A stretch of 64,000 bases of DNA from Desulfosporosinus fructosivorans (GTDB lineage Bacteria > Bacillota > Desulfitobacteriia > Desulfitobacteriales > Desulfitobacteriaceae), in the NCBI RefSeq assembly GCF_004766045.1, contig NZ_SPQQ01000010.1, forward strand, positions 140,686 through 204,685, given 5' to 3'. Positions within the stretch are counted from its first letter, which is position 1, and each line of letters opens with the position of its first letter. Made by a program: the position numbers and the translations under genes. The notes beneath the pieces are model-generated. The model worked only from the letters and a program-made list of their open reading frames with translations. It was not told the origin of the DNA and did no database searches. This document shows, one piece after another, positions 1 to 8,594 of this stretch.

Positions 1-592
1 CTCGCGAACCGGTGAGGTCTGCTTCAAAAGCTACTTTTCCTCCTGCTTCAGCCCCAGACACCCAGCAACCTTTCTTCTTGAGTTCCTGTAAGGTTTGGAC
101 CAGATTGCTCACACGCGCTACGAGCACATGCTCAACAGCCCCGGCAGAAGTTTTAGCGACAGTACCTGTCAAGGTAACACTGCGTCTTTTAGGAATAATC
201 ACCCCATGGGCTCCGACAGCATCTACTGTCCTCAATAACGCCCCCAAATTATGAGGGTCTTCGATCTCATCCAGCATCAAAATAAAAGGGGCTTCCTGCC
301 TTTCTTCAGCCAAAGCAAGCATGTCCTCTACACTAGCATACTCTCGCGCTGCAATATAGGCAAGCATTCCTTGGTGGCGCTCACGGTTGGTTAAGCGGTC
401 AAGAGACTGACGATCGACAAATTGATAAGGTATGCTCCGTTCACGCAATAACGAAATGATATCTTGATTTCGTCCACCTGGTCCTTCCGTTACAAAGAGT
501 ACCTTATTAACTGGTTTCCCGCTTTTTAAAAGCTCCAATACGGGATTTTTGCCGAAGACCATTTCATCGTTCAAGTCGCTCAAGTCGTTCAC
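1..592 (-). CDS. rlmB: 23S rRNA (guanosine-2'-O)-methyltransferase RlmB, 3' end outside window
   Basis: This is a TrmH/SpoU-family SPOUT methyltransferase that would methylate the 2'-OH of a guanosine in 23S rRNA (Gm2251 in E. coli). About 197 residues are visible. The N-terminal substrate-binding part begins with FGKNPVLELL near residue 12, and the SPOUT domain opens with LDEIEDPHNLGALLRTVDA, the typical N-x-G-A-x-x-R-T motif. The C-terminal knot motifs lie beyond base 1. The GTG start at 592 overlaps the thyX stop and has an AAGGAAAG ribosome-binding site inside the end of thyX, so the genes are translationally linked. The order cysS-mrnC-thyX-rlmB is common in Clostridia. RlmB is preferred over other SpoU members mainly from this context. 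Confidence 0.88.
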   Translation of the reverse strand, partial: MNDLSDLNDEMVFGKNPVLELLKSGKPVNKVLFVTEGPGGRNQDIISLLRERSIPYQFVDRQSLDRLTNRERHQGMLAYIAAREYASVEDMLALAEERQEAPFILMLDEIEDPHNLGALLRTVDAVGAHGVIIPKRRSVTLTGTVAKTSAGAVEHVLVARVSNLVQTLQELKKKGCWVSGAEAGGKVAFEADLTGSR

Positions 593-1266
593 TTCTTTCC
601 TTCTAGGGTTTTCAATCTCCCACAACTATACTTGCCCTGACGGCAGATACCTTGCGTTATGCAAGTCGGGCCAGCCTCGCTAAAAAGATTGGGAGCTACA
701 ACTCGGACCAACTCCAACATCTTTTCCGCTAAAGAACGGATCTCCCACTGAGCTCTTATACAAGTGCGGTGCTCAAAAAAATTTAGTAAAGATCTAACAT
801 TAAACGTAGCCATCAAAGATGTTGTACAAGCATTTGGTAAAACATAACGGGCATCCTCTGCTGGCACACTATTCAAGAGCTCTTGATAGTCCTCCTGAAG
901 GCGAGCCATAACCATCTCAAAACGTTCTAATGCCTGAGGACTCCGCTTTACACTTGGTGGAACGACAAAATCAAACCCTTTTTCTTCGACATAGCGTTGA
1001 GAACGCTGAGAATAACTTGCGATTCGGTGGCGGACGAGTTGGTGAGACAAGGCCCTTGAGACACCATCTATTGAAAACTGAAAACTCACATGCTCAAAGG
1101 TAGAAAGATGACCCATCTCCCGCAATTTACGAACAAAACTTGCCACCACTTCATCATCTAAGCGTTCTAATAAATCAGGGACTGGATCCGAAGAGTAACA
1201 TAAGCGGGCAGCTGCCGCAACTACTTTTTCTGGCTCAGGGGTATGTTGAATAAGTTCCACTCGCAT
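589..1266 (-). CDS. thyX: FAD-dependent thymidylate synthase ThyX
   Basis: This is the flavin-dependent thymidylate synthase, which makes dTMP from dUMP using methylene-tetrahydrofolate, FAD and NADPH. At 225 residues it has the usual length. The diagnostic RHRxxSxxxxSxR-type motif is present as RHRIASYSQRSQR (residues 79-91), and a C-terminal RAQWEIRSLAEKML segment is typical. It lies between mrnC (29-base gap) and rlmB (4-base overlap), all on the minus strand, so it is probably part of the long cysE-cysS-mrnC-thyX-rlmB transcript. No thyA is seen in the window. Confidence 0.95.
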   Translation of the reverse strand: MRVELIQHTPEPEKVVAAAARLCYSSDPVPDLLERLDDEVVASFVRKLREMGHLSTFEHVSFQFSIDGVSRALSHQLVRHRIASYSQRSQRYVEEKGFDFVVPPSVKRSPQALERFEMVMARLQEDYQELLNSVPAEDARYVLPNACTTSLMATFNVRSLLNFFEHRTCIRAQWEIRSLAEKMLELVRVVAPNLFSEAGPTCITQGICRQGKYSCGRLKTLEGKK

Positions 1267-1295
1267 AGTCTTGTTTCTCTCTCCCCTCTATCTTT

Positions 1296-1760
1296 TTAAT
1301 CCAGTCGTGATACTCCCACTTCTCCAAGTGGCAACGGTATCTCGTACACTGCTTCGGTGGAGATTGACTCCCCCTCAATTATGCCATCCACTTGATCGAA
1401 CGCCCATTGCAGGCGATCGTTTAGTTGATTCAAATGCCAATAGCCCACTAAACTTTCAAACGCCGTCGCATGACGGTAAGTAACAACATCTACGTTCTTA
1501 GGATGCCCTCCCTTGGCATTTCGCCCGCGCATAACAACTTGCTGTTCCACCTCGTTAAGATCAGGTAAAAGGGCACGTAAAATTAGGGCTTGGGTACTAG
1601 CACGAACATAGCCAACTGCTTGTTTGTGGAGTTCCTTAACCTTTTCATGCCCCAGCTCCAGCATATGAGTACGTGCCCAAAGTTCATAGACCGCATCTCC
1701 CAAATACGCTAATGTTAAGGCATTCATTTCCTGCCAATTTTGCATAAAACCCCACCTCAA
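1296..1760 (-). CDS. mrnC: Mini-ribonuclease III (MrnC)
   Basis: Mini-III is a dimeric double-strand-specific RNase with an RNase III catalytic domain and no dsRNA-binding domain. It matures the termini of 23S rRNA in Bacillus. The 154 residues match the family length. The catalytic signature is seen as LAYLGDAVYELWAR near residues 17-30, and the second acidic and histidine region as KNVDVVTYRHATAFESLVG. It directly abuts cysS (stop of cysS at 1761, start of mrnC at 1760), as in many Firmicutes, which supports co-transcription. Confidence 0.92.
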   Translation of the reverse strand: MRWGFMQNWQEMNALTLAYLGDAVYELWARTHMLELGHEKVKELHKQAVGYVRASTQALILRALLPDLNEVEQQVVMRGRNAKGGHPKNVDVVTYRHATAFESLVGYWHLNQLNDRLQWAFDQVDGIIEGESISTEAVYEIPLPLGEVGVSRLD

Positions 1761-3194
1761 CTACTTCTTAATTTGCCATCTCGCCCCTTGCGGAGTATCT
1801 TCAATAATTATGCCTTTTTCCTTGAGCGCATCTCGGATAAAATCTGCCATTTCCCAATCTTTTTTTAGGCGTGTCCGTGAACGGATCTGCATAACGACCT
1901 CCATTACCTGACTGAGAATTTCATCGTTTTCGACAGGAACACGAGCCGGATGAAGTAGGTCAAACCCGAGCACTCCTCCAAGTTCTAAGAGGGTCTTTTG
2001 GGCTTCTTCTAATCCTTTAGAAGGGCCAGGGTTCTCCTGGACACACCCATTCATCGTTTTAGCTAGTTCAAAGAGCGCTGCATAAGCGAGCGCTGAATTA
2101 AAATCATCATCCATGGCCTTCCCAAATGCCTCACGAGCATCTTTGCCCGCTTGAAATAATTCAGCCTCAATCCGTTCGTTCACAGAAGATCCCTCACGCT
2201 CCAACGCTTGCTGGGCTAAACGGATACTGGTCTGCAAGCGCTCTAGCCCTTTTTGGGCCATAACCAAGTTCTGATCATCGAAATCCAACGGACTACGATA
2301 ATGAGTGCCCAGTAAATAAAAACGGATGACTTCTCCTGCTGATTTTTCAAGTAACTCCCGGGTTGTAAAGAAATTGCCTAAGGACTTGGACATTTTTTCC
2401 TGATTGATGGTCAGAAATGCGTTGTGCATCCAATAATGAGCAAAGGTCTCTCCTTTTAAGTACCCTTCCGTTTGAGCAATTTCATTTTCATGATGAGGAA
2501 AAACAAGGTCTCCTCCTCCACCATGAATATCGAAACCTGCCCCCAGATATTTTAACGACATTGCTGTGCATTCGATGTGCCAACCTGGACGGCCCTTGCC
2601 CCATGGGCTTTCCCAAGAGGGTTCTCCTGGCTTGGCGTTTTTCCATAGTGCAAAGTCCATCGGATGATGTTTGCGTTTGTCCACCTCAACCCTAGCTCCG
2701 GCCTTCATATCATCGAGCGTTCTGCCAGACAGCTTCCCATAGTTGGGAAAATGATCTACCGCAAAATAAACATCCCCATCCACTTCGTACGCTAATCCTG
2801 AGCTTATAAGCCCTTCAATAATCCCAATCATTTCCGGAATATGTTCCGTAGCCTTAGGATGTACGGTCGCCGGTAGGATATTCAGGGCCAAGGCATCCTT
2901 GAAATATTCGGCAATATATTTCTGGCCTAAAGCCAAAGGCTCCATCCCTTCTTCGTTTCCCCGTTTAATAATTTTGTCATCCACATCAGTGAAATTCTGT
3001 ACGTAATTGACATCATATCCTTTATACATGAAATAACGCCTAATCATGTCAAATACGACAAACATCCGCGCATTCCCCACATGGATAAAGTTATAGGTCG
3101 TCGGACCGCATACGTACATCGCAACCTTCCCGCTCTCCCGTGGCTGGAACTGCTCTTTTTGACGAGTCATTGTGTTGTATAATTTCAAAGACAT
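1761..3194 (-). CDS. cysS: Cysteinyl-tRNA synthetase
   Basis: This class I aminoacyl-tRNA synthetase charges tRNA-Cys. The ATP-binding HIGH-like motif is seen in TTYNFIHVGNAR, the KMSKS loop is exact in KMSKSLGNF, and the zinc ligands are supplied by the N-terminal Cys before GPTTY, GWHIECTAMS and FPHHENEIAQ. The ATG at 3194 is preferred over the GTG at 3203 because AGGAGAG lies eight bases upstream, giving 477 residues. Its first 104 bases overlap the 3' end of cysE in another frame, which is unusually long. The pair is probably controlled by the tRNA-Cys T-box upstream of cysE. Confidence 0.96.
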   Translation of the reverse strand: MSLKLYNTMTRQKEQFQPRESGKVAMYVCGPTTYNFIHVGNARMFVVFDMIRRYFMYKGYDVNYVQNFTDVDDKIIKRGNEEGMEPLALGQKYIAEYFKDALALNILPATVHPKATEHIPEMIGIIEGLISSGLAYEVDGDVYFAVDHFPNYGKLSGRTLDDMKAGARVEVDKRKHHPMDFALWKNAKPGEPSWESPWGKGRPGWHIECTAMSLKYLGAGFDIHGGGGDLVFPHHENEIAQTEGYLKGETFAHYWMHNAFLTINQEKMSKSLGNFFTTRELLEKSAGEVIRFYLLGTHYRSPLDFDDQNLVMAQKGLERLQTSIRLAQQALEREGSSVNERIEAELFQAGKDAREAFGKAMDDDFNSALAYAALFELAKTMNGCVQENPGPSKGLEEAQKTLLELGGVLGFDLLHPARVPVENDEILSQVMEVVMQIRSRTRLKKDWEMADFIRDALKEKGIIIEDTPQGARWQIKK

Positions 3195-3840
3195 TGTATC
3201 CACTCTCCTCTTTAATTAGGCGTTGTTCCAAATATTCCACACGATGCATTAAGCATTTTAACATTTCATTGACTGGATCGGGTAGGTCATCATGTCTTAA
3301 ATCAGGGTCTTTGATCGGGACTCCGTGGTGAAGAACAATCCTGCCTGGAACCCCTACTACAGTCGTGTCACTAGGGATTGGTTTATTCACCACCGACCCT
3401 GCTCCTATTTTTACATTATCCCCAACTTTAAAAGATCCCAAAATCTTTGCACCCGCTCCAATCACGACATTATTCCCAATGGTCGGATGCCTTTTACCTT
3501 TTTCTTTACCTGTCCCACCCAGGGTAGCCCCTTGGTAGATGGTAACATTGTCTCCAACTTCTGCAGTTTCACCGATGACTACACCTGTTCCATGATCAAT
3601 AAAAAAGCCTTGTCCGATCTTCGCACCTGGGTGGATTTCAATCCCGGTAAGGAATCGAGAGAGCTGGGAGATCATACGCGGTATAAGCACCATTTTGTGC
3701 AGATACATCCAATGTGCCACTCGGTGAAAAAGTACGGCATGAAACCCTGGATAACAAAATATGACCTCCCAAATACTTTTTGCTGCAGGATCTCGTTCAA
3801 AAATAACTCGCACATCACGCCTCAATTGTGGAAATAACAT
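3091..3840 (-). CDS. cysE: Serine O-acetyltransferase
   Basis: CysE acetylates serine with acetyl-CoA to O-acetylserine, the first step of cysteine synthesis. The hexapeptide-repeat left-handed beta-helix is clear from about residue 65 (GIEIHPGAKIGQGFFIDHG) through GVVIGETAEVGDNVTIYQG and HPTIGNNVVIGAGAKILG. The start at 3840 follows a GGGGTGAGG ribosome-binding site. The 249-residue product carries about 35 extra C-terminal residues after the usual YLEQRL region, and these are read in a different frame from the start of cysS. Either the tail is real or a frameshift removed an earlier stop. The T-box leader immediately upstream indicates induction by uncharged tRNA-Cys. Confidence 0.93.
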   Translation of the reverse strand: MLFPQLRRDVRVIFERDPAAKSIWEVIFCYPGFHAVLFHRVAHWMYLHKMVLIPRMISQLSRFLTGIEIHPGAKIGQGFFIDHGTGVVIGETAEVGDNVTIYQGATLGGTGKEKGKRHPTIGNNVVIGAGAKILGSFKVGDNVKIGAGSVVNKPIPSDTTVVGVPGRIVLHHGVPIKDPDLRHDDLPDPVNEMLKCLMHRVEYLEQRLIKEESGYNVFEIIQHNDSSKRAVPATGEREGCDVRMRSDDL

Positions 3841-3896
3841 TTACCTCACCCCACTCCCTCAAAATTATCCAAATAACCTGTAAATAAATACAAAAA

Positions 3897-4135
3897 GCGG
3901 AGCCCTTCGTCAGAGACGAAAGATTCCGCGGTTCCACTCTGTTTGAACGATACTTCGTTCCAACTTAAAACTTTAACGCAGTCAAAACGGATTGGAATAC
4001 TTTTCTTCTTCCAATCAACTCAGAGACGCACTTCCAAAAATTCCTTGCTAATGGCTTCCACTATCCCATCTTCGCTTGTTGCAATTCCTCTTTGTACTCT
4101 TTCTCGTCATCGCCTTATCACTATGAATTGTGATT
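3897..4135 (-). promoter_or_regulatory. T-box leader, probably tRNA-Cys specific, of the cysE-cysS operon
   Basis: Read on the minus strand, the leader holds the stem I signature GATGACGAGAAAGAGTA (around 4093-4111) and the conserved T-box AGAGTGGAACCGCGG (about 3927-3941). The last element is a hairpin with arms GGAATCTTTCGTC and GACGAAGGGCTCC followed by GCTTTTTG, the intrinsic terminator. The bulge is UGGA rather than the usual UGGU. Its fourth base pairs with the tRNA discriminator, and U73 is characteristic of tRNA-Cys. A TGC triplet near 4028-4030 (GGAAGTGCGTC) is a candidate specifier. This matches the cysE and cysS genes downstream. Confidence 0.85.
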
Positions 4136-4165
4136 ATTATAGACCAGAGTTCAAAACACTGTCAA
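4136..4165 (-). promoter_or_regulatory. Sigma-A promoter of the cysE-cysS T-box transcript
   Basis: On the minus strand a perfect -35 TTGACA (4165-4160) is followed after 18 bases by TATAAT (4141-4136). The T-box leader starts just downstream and the gltX gene ends just upstream at 4191, so cysE-cysS has its own promoter. Confidence 0.8.
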
Positions 4166-4190
4166 CATTACGGTGTGTATTCTTATTAGT

Positions 4191-5639
4191 CTACCCCAAT
4201 TTTTGTATACCGACTTCAAGACGACGCAATGTTTCACCCTTACCTAAGAGTTCAGCTAGCTCAACGGCGCCCCCGGGAGTTGAAGCTTTTCCGGAAAGTG
4301 CAATACGAACAGGCCATAATACTTGGCCGTTTTTCACCCCTAAGGTCGCCGCTAAAGTGGTCAGACATCCCTCGATCCCATCATGTCCCCATTGATTTAA
4401 CAGCGAAAGTTCTTCCTTCGATGCCCTTAAATTATTTAAAGCGATTAATAAATCAGTTTTCATTTTTTTATTCAAATACAGCTGGGGGTCATAGTTAGGC
4501 AATTCCGCTAAAAAATCGATCTTCTCAGGTATTTCTAATAAAATTTCCGTGCGGGGTTGCAGAAGTACGCTAACCTTTTTTAAATCAATTTCAGAATGAA
4601 CTAGTTCCGTATAATATGGAACCGCCACTTGGTGGAAATCCTCCGTACTCATACGACGAAGATACTCACCGTTCATCCATTTTAGCTTGTTGATATCAAA
4701 AATCGCCGGTGATTTGCTTAATCCTTTTATTGAAAACTGCTCTCTTAAGTCATTTAATGTAAAGAACTCTTCATTGGTGCTAGGGCTCCACCCCAATAAA
4801 ACAATATAGTTAATAATTGCCTCTTTGAGGAACCCCTTTTCTATAAGATCTTGGAATGAGGCATCCCCCTCTCGCTTACTCAGCTTTTTTTCAGCGGTCT
4901 TCATAATTGGAGCTACGTGAAGATAAGAAGGAATTTCCCAACCAAACGATTGATAAATGAGATTATATTTTGGAGTAGAGGACAGATATTCAGACCCTCT
5001 TACGACGTGAGTGATTTCCATAAGATGGTCATCAATGACGTTCGCAAAATTATAGGTGGGCATCCCATCCGCTTTCAACAAAATTCCGTCAGTCAGCGTC
5101 TCGTTTTCTACAGTAATTGTCCCGTAGACCAAATCCTCAAATGAAGTGGATCCTGTTTTAGGGACCTTTTGTCGAATTACATATGCCTCGTTGTTTTGAA
5201 GTCTGCTCTCAACTTCTTTGTTTGTGAGTATTTTACAAAATCCATCATACTCAAATGCTCCACTCTGAGATTCAGACCCTTTCCTAAGCTGGTCTAAGCG
5301 CTCCTTTGAGCAAAAGCAGTAATAAGCCCCCCCCAGCTCGACAAGTTTTTCAGCGTATTCTTTATAAATTTCTTTTCTTTCACTTTGAACATAGGGACCA
5401 AATGCTCCACCTATATCTGGCCCTTCATCATAATTCAGATTCACCGACCGAAGCGTTTCGTAAATGACCTCTCTTGCGCCTTCTACATAACGTTCCTGGT
5501 CGGTATCCTCAATCCTTAGAATAAATGTTCCATTTTGAATCTTAGCTATTAAATACTCGTATATTGCAGTCCTCAAGTTTCCAATATGCATATAACCCGT
5601 TGGGCTCGGGGCAAATCTCGTCCGAATTTCTTTACTCAT
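4191..5639 (-). CDS. gltX: Glutamyl-tRNA synthetase
   Basis: This class I synthetase charges tRNA-Glu. The N-terminal signature FAPSPTGYMHIGNLRTAI contains the HIGH motif (HIGN), and the KMSKS-like motif is KLSKREGDASF. The length of 482 residues fits GluRS. The ATG at 5639 is chosen because GGAGG lies nine bases upstream, while the longer TTG reading has no better site. The position between ispF and cysE is standard in Firmicutes. No T-box is visible in the 162 bases upstream. The product may also charge tRNA-Gln, as is usual in bacteria lacking GlnRS, but the sequence alone does not decide this. Confidence 0.95.
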   Translation of the reverse strand: MSKEIRTRFAPSPTGYMHIGNLRTAIYEYLIAKIQNGTFILRIEDTDQERYVEGAREVIYETLRSVNLNYDEGPDIGGAFGPYVQSERKEIYKEYAEKLVELGGAYYCFCSKERLDQLRKGSESQSGAFEYDGFCKILTNKEVESRLQNNEAYVIRQKVPKTGSTSFEDLVYGTITVENETLTDGILLKADGMPTYNFANVIDDHLMEITHVVRGSEYLSSTPKYNLIYQSFGWEIPSYLHVAPIMKTAEKKLSKREGDASFQDLIEKGFLKEAIINYIVLLGWSPSTNEEFFTLNDLREQFSIKGLSKSPAIFDINKLKWMNGEYLRRMSTEDFHQVAVPYYTELVHSEIDLKKVSVLLQPRTEILLEIPEKIDFLAELPNYDPQLYLNKKMKTDLLIALNNLRASKEELSLLNQWGHDGIEGCLTTLAATLGVKNGQVLWPVRIALSGKASTPGGAVELAELLGKGETLRRLEVGIQKLG

Positions 5640-5801
5640 TTCCAATCCTCCGATTCTGTTTCTAAGTCACCGATTCACTGCAAGGCAATTCATGAATCGC
5701 CCTTACAGAAGAGCTTTCAGAAATTTTCTCTGCTCAACTTAAGGTGAACAAGTTCACTATACTCAAACTGATTCAGATTTCCCTTACTATATTTTCTAAG
5801 A

Positions 5802-6290
5802 TTAGCTCTCAAATCCTATTAAACACACAATGGCTTGAGAACTAATCCCTTCCTCTCGACCTTCAAATCCAAGGCGTTCAGTAGTCGTTGCCTTCACTGA
5901 AACACAGGATTCCTCAACTCTCAACACCTTAGCCATATTCATTCTCATGTCCATTATGTAAGGGGCCAATTTAGGGCGCTGCGCTACAATGATACTGTCA
6001 ACATTTCCAACGCGATAACCCTTTTCTTGAATGAGCCTTACAACATGTTCCAGCAAAGTAATACTGGAAATGCCCTGATACTGGGGATCATGATCCGGAA
6101 AATGAGCACCGATATCCCCTAAGGCTAAAGCACCTAAAAGAGCATCCATGATTGCATGAATTAGAACATCCGCATCCGAGTGCCCAAGCAAACCTCGATC
6201 ATAGGGGATTTCCACCCCTCCCAGAATCAAAGGTCGCCCCTCAACTAAGGCGTGTACATCATAACCTATTCCAACTTTAATAAGTAACAC
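5802..6290 (-). CDS. ispF: 2-C-methyl-D-erythritol 2,4-cyclodiphosphate synthase
   Basis: IspF forms the cyclodiphosphate of the MEP isoprenoid pathway. The 162 residues show the family's GIGYDVHALVEGRPLILGG start with the zinc-binding D-x-H, then LLGHSDADVLIHAIMDALLG with the second histidine, and the C-terminal TTTERLGFEGREEGI. The GTG at 6290 has only a weak purine-rich site (GGAAAG), so the exact start is uncertain by a few codons. It follows ispD on the same strand, separated by a repeat-rich gap of about 240 bases. Confidence 0.95.
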   Translation of the reverse strand: MLLIKVGIGYDVHALVEGRPLILGGVEIPYDRGLLGHSDADVLIHAIMDALLGALALGDIGAHFPDHDPQYQGISSITLLEHVVRLIQEKGYRVGNVDSIIVAQRPKLAPYIMDMRMNMAKVLRVEESCVSVKATTTERLGFEGREEGISSQAIVCLIGFES

Positions 6291-6350
6291 CTACTTTCCG
6301 AATTCCCGAGACAAGCACGAGACGAGAGCGCAAGACAAGAGGGGGACACG

Positions 6351-6465
6351 CAAGACAAGGGGACGGTTCTCCTGTCTGACTTGAAAGGTTAGACAAGAGA
6401 ACCGTCCCCTTGTCTTGTTCTTGTCTCATGACTTGGAGGGTTAGACAAAAGAACCGTCCCTCTGG
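6351..6465. repeat. GGGACGGTTCT-type palindromic repeat element with a third partial copy
   Basis: Two perfect 20-base inverted arms, each containing GGGGACGGTTCT or its complement, lie at 6351-6370 and 6398-6417 with a loop of about 27 bases. A third partial copy (AGACAAAAGAACCGTCCCTC) follows at about 6433-6452. A similar GACGGTTCT/TGTCT motif is, to my knowledge, dispersed in many Firmicute and deltaproteobacterial genomes. The element fills the ispD-ispF gap and could act as a hairpin in the transcript. Confidence 0.8.
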
Positions 6466-6529
6466 CTTCCTCGAAGCCCCCTGTCGCTCTCCAGTCTTTC
6501 GCGCCTCTTATCTCACACCTGCTCGAGCG

Positions 6530-7228
6530 TCACGCTTCACGCATTGCAAGAATTCGTTCAGCTAACCACAAATCATCAGGTGTAGTCACCTTAATATTCT
6601 CCTGTGAGCCTTCAACCATCTGGACTGGATACCCCATCCACTCTAGCAAAGCGGCATCATCCGTGCCATAGTATCCAACTTTTTCCGCCTGATGATGCGC
6701 TTCCTCTAATATCCCTCGGTCAAAGATTTGAGGTGTTTGGACAGCTCGCAACCCTTCGCGTGGCGGGGTTTCGAGCACTTTACCAGATAGGTCTACTCTC
6801 TTTATCGTATCCTTTAGCTGGATGCCCATAATTGCAGCAGAAAACTCTTCAGTCTCTTCTAAGAATCGATGAAATGCTTGTAATGTCAAAAGGGGCCTCG
6901 CCCCATCATGAACCACTACCCGTTGAATAGTGGAACTAAGAGCTTGAACCCCTGTACGAACGGAATCTTGGCGTTGCGCTCCCCCTTGAATTATCGCAAC
7001 AACTTTAAGGAACTTATGATGATAGACAAGTTCTTTAATAACAAGGAGATCGCTTTCCGCCCCTACAATAACAATTTCAGAAACATAACTGGATTCTTCG
7101 AAGAGTCTAACCGTATGGACCAAGATAGGTTGTCCCCGTAGTAACAAAAATTGCTTGTTGAATCCGGCCCCCATCCGTTTGCCTTGACCTGCTGCAGGGA
7201 TAACAATCCCAATCTCAGCCAATCGCAT
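6530..7228 (-). CDS. ispD: 2-C-methyl-D-erythritol 4-phosphate cytidylyltransferase
   Basis: IspD transfers CMP from CTP to methylerythritol phosphate in the MEP pathway. The nucleotide-binding signature PAAGQGKRMGAGFNKQFL lies at residues 11-28, VVVHDGARPL near residue 105, and AVQTPQIFDRG supports the family. Its 232 residues are typical. The start overlaps the end of the PIN/TRAM gene (7215) by 14 bases, so the two are translationally coupled, as in the usual yacL-ispD-ispF order of Firmicutes. Confidence 0.95.
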   Translation of the reverse strand: MRLAEIGIVIPAAGQGKRMGAGFNKQFLLLRGQPILVHTVRLFEESSYVSEIVIVGAESDLLVIKELVYHHKFLKVVAIIQGGAQRQDSVRTGVQALSSTIQRVVVHDGARPLLTLQAFHRFLEETEEFSAAIMGIQLKDTIKRVDLSGKVLETPPREGLRAVQTPQIFDRGILEEAHHQAEKVGYYGTDDAALLEWMGYPVQMVEGSQENIKVTTPDDLWLAERILAMREA

Positions 7229-8378
7229 TCACCTCGTCAATTGTACGAAGGCCCATCGGCTTTTTTTCAAGAACACTTTTTGGCTTGGCAAAAATCATAC
7301 GTCCAGCTGCGGTTTGCAGAACGCTCGTTACTAGAACTGTAACATTTTGTCCCATAAAGCGTCGTCCCGTGTCTACAACAATCATAGTTCCGTCATCCAG
7401 ATAGGCTACGCCCTGGCCCGGTTCTTTTCCTTCTTTCATAACTTGAACTAACATTTCTTCGCCGGGTAAAACTATCGGTTTAAGGGCATTGGCCAATTCA
7501 TTGATGTTTAAAACCTTAACCCCTTGTAGTTCAGCCACTTTGTTAAGATTATAGTCATTTGTCAAAAGGGGCGACCCTAAAACTTGCCCCAAGCGCACTA
7601 GTTTACTATCAACTTCATTAATATCATCAAAGTCTTGTTCATGAATATGAACTTTGATTGCCGTTTCCTTGGAGATCTGATTGAGTATATCAAGGCCTCT
7701 ACGCCCTCGATTTCGTTTGAGCAAGTCCGAAGAATCTGCGATATGTCGAAGCTCCTCTAGGACGAATCCTGGAATGAGTAATACTCCTTCTACAAACCCA
7801 GTTTTGACAATGTCTGCAATCCGACCATCAATAATTACGCTGGTATCAAGAATTTTATAATTCACCCGCTCAATAGGGGCGTCCACTTTAGTTTCCTTAT
7901 TTTTGTCTGTTTTTTCCGCCTTATCTCCACGAAATTTCGGTAAGAAGCTGAGAAAACCCACGACATCCTCTTTCCGCTTCATGCCAATCGTCAAACCCAA
8001 ATAACCCAAGAGAATGCTTAGTAAAACCGCCAAAATTGGTCCAAAAAATTGTATGTCGCGAAATGAATTACTAAATAAACTTGAAATAATAAGTCCTATG
8101 ATTCCCCCAACGGCTCCACTCATAAGATCATGTGTTGGGACCCGGGTTAAACGTGAATCTATCCATCTCATTAAGGAAAGAAAAGAACGAATACTAACTG
8201 GAGCAATTAAAAATCCGATAACAGCAAATAAAACAACCATCGCGGCATAGGTCCAAACAGGAGAAATATTCCATCCTAAGGATTGTAAAAGATTGAGGCG
8301 TAAAAATAAATAACTTAGATAAAATCCAAACGCCCCTACTAACAGAGTGATGATCCCGCGTATTAAGTTGCGAATCAT
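7215..8378 (-). CDS. PIN/TRAM domain membrane protein (YacL family)
   Basis: The protein has about four N-terminal transmembrane segments (within residues 5-145), then a PIN-type nuclease domain with KILDTSVIIDGRIADI and VLEELRHIADSSD carrying the acidic residues. A C-terminal TRAM domain (EPGQGVAYLDDGTMIVVD) probably binds RNA. It matches the YacL family found next to ispD in Firmicutes; the cellular role is not established. The ATG at 8378 (387 residues) or its neighbour at 8381 follows an AAGGAGGTGA site. The next upstream gene is carD, where many Bacilli instead have disA and radA. Confidence 0.9.
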   Translation of the reverse strand: MIRNLIRGIITLLVGAFGFYLSYLFLRLNLLQSLGWNISPVWTYAAMVVLFAVIGFLIAPVSIRSFLSLMRWIDSRLTRVPTHDLMSGAVGGIIGLIISSLFSNSFRDIQFFGPILAVLLSILLGYLGLTIGMKRKEDVVGFLSFLPKFRGDKAEKTDKNKETKVDAPIERVNYKILDTSVIIDGRIADIVKTGFVEGVLLIPGFVLEELRHIADSSDLLKRNRGRRGLDILNQISKETAIKVHIHEQDFDDINEVDSKLVRLGQVLGSPLLTNDYNLNKVAELQGVKVLNINELANALKPIVLPGEEMLVQVMKEGKEPGQGVAYLDDGTMIVVDTGRRFMGQNVTVLVTSVLQTAAGRMIFAKPKSVLEKKPMGLRTIDEVNAIG

Positions 8379-8594
8379 CATTTCACCTCCTTTTTTACCT
8401 ATTGTGACTAAAAGTCTTTCCAATTATACTTTACATTAGTATATAATTTCAAGTAAAGGATATTTAAGTATATTTTCGACTTCCAATAGGACTTTTTTTG
8501 TTTACATAACACAGAAAGTATATGTCTTCTTGTGCCTAAGTGCAACTAGAAGACCAAACTCTATACATAAAAAACACATTTCGACGTATTGCGG

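Noticed and set aside
12..254. 80-residue plus-strand ORF at the left edge
   Set aside because: It is antisense to the rlmB frame, which has recognisable SPOUT motifs, and has no ribosome-binding site.
6300..6465. CRISPR-like array from repeated AGACAAG and ACCGTCCC words
   Set aside because: Repeats are inverted and of two or three copies, spacers are not uniform, and no cas gene is nearby.
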